From assembly GCA_031404815.1 (NCBI GenBank), contig JANNIH010000019.1:62001-126000 (forward strand): a stretch of DNA of 64,000 nt, in the 5' to 3' direction. Origin of the DNA: DASYKS01 sp031404815 (GTDB lineage Bacteria > Acidobacteriota > Thermoanaerobaculia > Multivoradales > UBA5704). Position numbers and translations under genes: made by a program. Below the pieces are notes generated by a model, which worked only from the letters and a program-made list of their open reading frames with translations, made no database searches and was not told where the DNA came from. Positions 62,396-64,000 of this stretch are shown here, one piece after another (position 1 is the first letter of the stretch; each line of letters begins with the position of its first letter).

Positions 62396-63571
62396 CTATC
62401 CCCGCGGATCGGCCGGCCTGCGCCGGCGCTCGACGTGCAGCAGGTGCCCGTCGTGCGACTCCTTGCGAAAGCCGAGCAGATGGCAGATGTCCAGCGTCGA
62501 GGCGCGGGCGATGCGGGTGTCGAGGAGCAGCGCGTCGGTCTGGGCTCCGGCTTGGACCTCGGCGCGCCGGACGCCCGGTAGAAAGCGCAGCAGGCGGTCG
62601 ATCCGGAGCGCGCGCAGGGCGGTTGAGACCCCGAGCCAGAACGGCTTCACCCGGCGGACCAGAAAATAGCCGTCGTCCCCCAGCTTCTGGTAGAGCGGCA
62701 TGAACAGATAGCCCCCCTCCTCGGCACGCACGTCGCCGCCGCGGTCGTGCGCGACCACCGCTCCTTTTTGGATCGGGAAGAAGTTCTTGAACCCAGGCGT
62801 CATCGCGAAATCGTCCTCCGGCCGGATCGCATGGCGATGGCGCAGCTCGAGCGTTCCGGGGAGGCCGCGGGTCGCTTGGGCAAGTAGCGCACGCTTCGCA
62901 GCGAGGTCGGCCACGCGCGCGCCTTCTTCTTCCGAGAGACAGCCGACCGAGACGTGGGTGAGCCAGAGCGCCGCCTCGTGGCGCGCGACCGACTCGGGCG
63001 CCTCGTGTTGCCCGGCCTCGAAGCCGATCGCGACGTGGCCGAGCCGGTTCACATAGTTGAGCAGCGTCCCCTCCAGGCTCTCCTCCAACCCGAGCAGGAT
63101 CGGCACCCCGAGCGCCTGTGCGAGCCGTCGATTGACCCGGGAATCCGACACCATCGCGAACGGCGCGCTCTCCGCGGAAGTGGTGTGGAGGTCGAGGAAC
63201 ACCGCAGCCCCCGTGCGAGCCCCGAGCGCCGCCTCGATTTCTTTCCCTAGCTCGACCAGCTCCCGATCTTCGCTGCTCAAGTCCTCCGGCCGAGCGCTCG
63301 GAAGCGCCGCCAGCCGTTCCGGCCGCCACGCGCGGTTCAGGTCGCGGTCGAGAAACCGCTCGCCGCTGTTGAGCGCCTGAAGGTTGCCGGTCAGCCCCAG
63401 GACCCGGCCGCGAAAGCGAGGCGCCGACTCATCAAGAGCCGCAAACAGTCGGACGAGCGCGAGCGCCCCCGACGGCTCGTTGCCATGGATGCCACCGGTC
63501 GCGATGACCAGCGGGCCGGGGGCGCCGGTCGAGTAGGAGCCGAGGATGCGGGGGAGTGGGATGGGGGGCAT
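62396..63571 (-). CDS. AstE/AspA-type zinc hydrolase
   Basis: A 391-residue metallo-carboxypeptidase-like enzyme: TGGIHGNEPSGALALVRLF (HxxE zinc ligands), GNLQALNSGERFLDRDLNRAW, FLDLHTTSAESAPFAM (third ligand His), and a beta domain with FKNFFPIQKGAVVAHDRGG. The family includes succinylglutamate desuccinylase and aspartoacylase; the exact N-acyl substrate is unknown. ATG 63571 is chosen since in-frame codons further upstream look non-coding. No arginine-degradation genes are adjacent. Confidence 0.85.
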   Translation of the reverse strand: MPPIPLPRILGSYSTGAPGPLVIATGGIHGNEPSGALALVRLFAALDESAPRFRGRVLGLTGNLQALNSGERFLDRDLNRAWRPERLAALPSARPEDLSSEDRELVELGKEIEAALGARTGAAVFLDLHTTSAESAPFAMVSDSRVNRRLAQALGVPILLGLEESLEGTLLNYVNRLGHVAIGFEAGQHEAPESVARHEAALWLTHVSVGCLSEEEGARVADLAAKRALLAQATRGLPGTLELRHRHAIRPEDDFAMTPGFKNFFPIQKGAVVAHDRGGDVRAEEGGYLFMPLYQKLGDDGYFLVRRVKPFWLGVSTALRALRIDRLLRFLPGVRRAEVQAGAQTDALLLDTRIARASTLDICHLLGFRKESHDGHLLHVERRRRPADPRG

Positions 63572-63613
63572 TTGTGCCAGTCTAACGGCTGGAGCGTCAA
63601 GGAAGAGCACCCC

Positions 63614-63900
63614 ATGAAGATCGCCTACTTCTGGCTCAAGGGGCCGCCCATGATGCCCTTTCGCCCCGAGCCATTCGCGCGGATCATCGCGATCGAGCCG
63701 ATCGAGCATCCGCTGCTCACCGATCGCTTCGATCCGATCGCTCGGCTACGCGGAACGCACCGCGTTCGTCCCCTTCAAGCGCTCGATCGACGACCAGGCG
63801 CGCCGCCTGCGCGCCACCGCCTGGGCATTCCGCCCCCCCGCCGTCGTATTCTTCCCGCAGAGCCCAAGCACCGAATTCCCACCCGAGTCTCCCGAGGAGA
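63614..63900 (+). pseudogene. possible frameshifted gene at the right edge
   Basis: From the ATG at 63614 the frame gives MKIAYFWLKGPPMMPFRPEP ... LTDRFDPIARL, which then turns into Arg/Pro-rich nonsense near 63745. Another frame continues sensibly from there as GYAERTAFVPFKRSIDDQARRLRATAW. A one-base shift around 63740 would join them into a ~95-residue protein. Family not recognised; could also be a sequencing error. Confidence 0.35.
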
Positions 63901-63905
63901 AGCGC

Positions 63906-64000
63906 ATGAAAGGCAAGTCCTTCGTCTTCGCCGCCCTGCTGCTGTTTTCAACCGTTCTGGCCCGTGCGGACGGGATGCCGCCTGCGACGGGCGAGGCGAA
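63906..64000 (+). CDS. exported protein, N-terminus only
   Basis: ATG preceded by GAGGAG (63894-63899) opens a signal peptide (MKGKSFVFAALLLFSTVLARADG) with a cleavage site near ARA. The gene runs off the window end, so the mature protein is unseen. Confidence 0.7.
   Translation, partial: MKGKSFVFAALLLFSTVLARADGMPPATGEA

Overview
The window is a GC-rich, chromosome-like bacterial segment. A BamA / OmpH / LpxD-FabZ-LpxA block, a TonB-dependent receptor and LolC-LolD transport genes point to a Gram-negative cell with an outer membrane and lipid A. TPR-CHAT, FecR/LysM, sulfatase-TPR and carboxypeptidase-regulatory TonB receptors, many toxin-antitoxin loci and a bacterial HMG-CoA reductase would fit Acidobacteriota (for example the Thermoanaerobaculia side). 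That assignment is an impression from gene content, not a phylogenetic result. I saw no rRNA, tRNA, CRISPR array or intact insertion sequence.

Layout. 1-6.9 kb: a secreted DUF7689-like protein, purine nucleoside phosphorylase, a MazF-type and a BrnTA toxin-antitoxin locus, a 5'-truncated membrane gene, an Rpn-family nuclease, and an array of 21-nt repeats beside a deleted copy of a gene that is intact at 14.2 kb. 6.9-14.8 kb: a secreted ricin-B-like protein diverging from a TPR-CHAT protease gene, which is followed by a small protein with a 21-nt-repeat tail, an ECF sigma factor and a zinc-finger membrane protein; then a second 21-nt repeat array and the intact secreted gene with a structured leader. 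14.9-17.5 kb: a nucleoside hydrolase among relics (VapC fragment, deleted PNP copy, deleted ParE). 17.6-34 kb is housekeeping: lysS, lolC-lolD, a clpC-type ATPase, bamA-ompH-lpxD-fabZ-lpxA-Gfo/Idh, then a MacA-like adaptor with two MacB-like permeases but no ATPase. 34-48.6 kb: ParDE, a membrane Ser/Thr kinase, a LysM-FecR protein, thiC, a VapC next to an antitoxin-tailed membrane protein, a DapB-like dehydrogenase, a sulfatase-TPR lipoprotein, an LD-carboxypeptidase, BrnTA and DUF433. 48.6-64 kb: a compositionally different glycine-zipper membrane protein, a TonB receptor, a DUF4143 ATPase, pirin, a papain-like protease with a separate partner protein, a GCS2-CBS protein, HMG-CoA reductase, a sirtuin and an AstE/AspA-type hydrolase.

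How it fits together. The 19-30 kb block supplies outer-membrane biogenesis (lipoprotein release, beta-barrel assembly, periplasmic chaperone, lipid A acylation). The 8-13.6 kb block looks like one signalling/proteolysis unit. A recurring theme is genes that survive as copies with clean internal deletions, and 21-nt periodic DNA at three places close to them.
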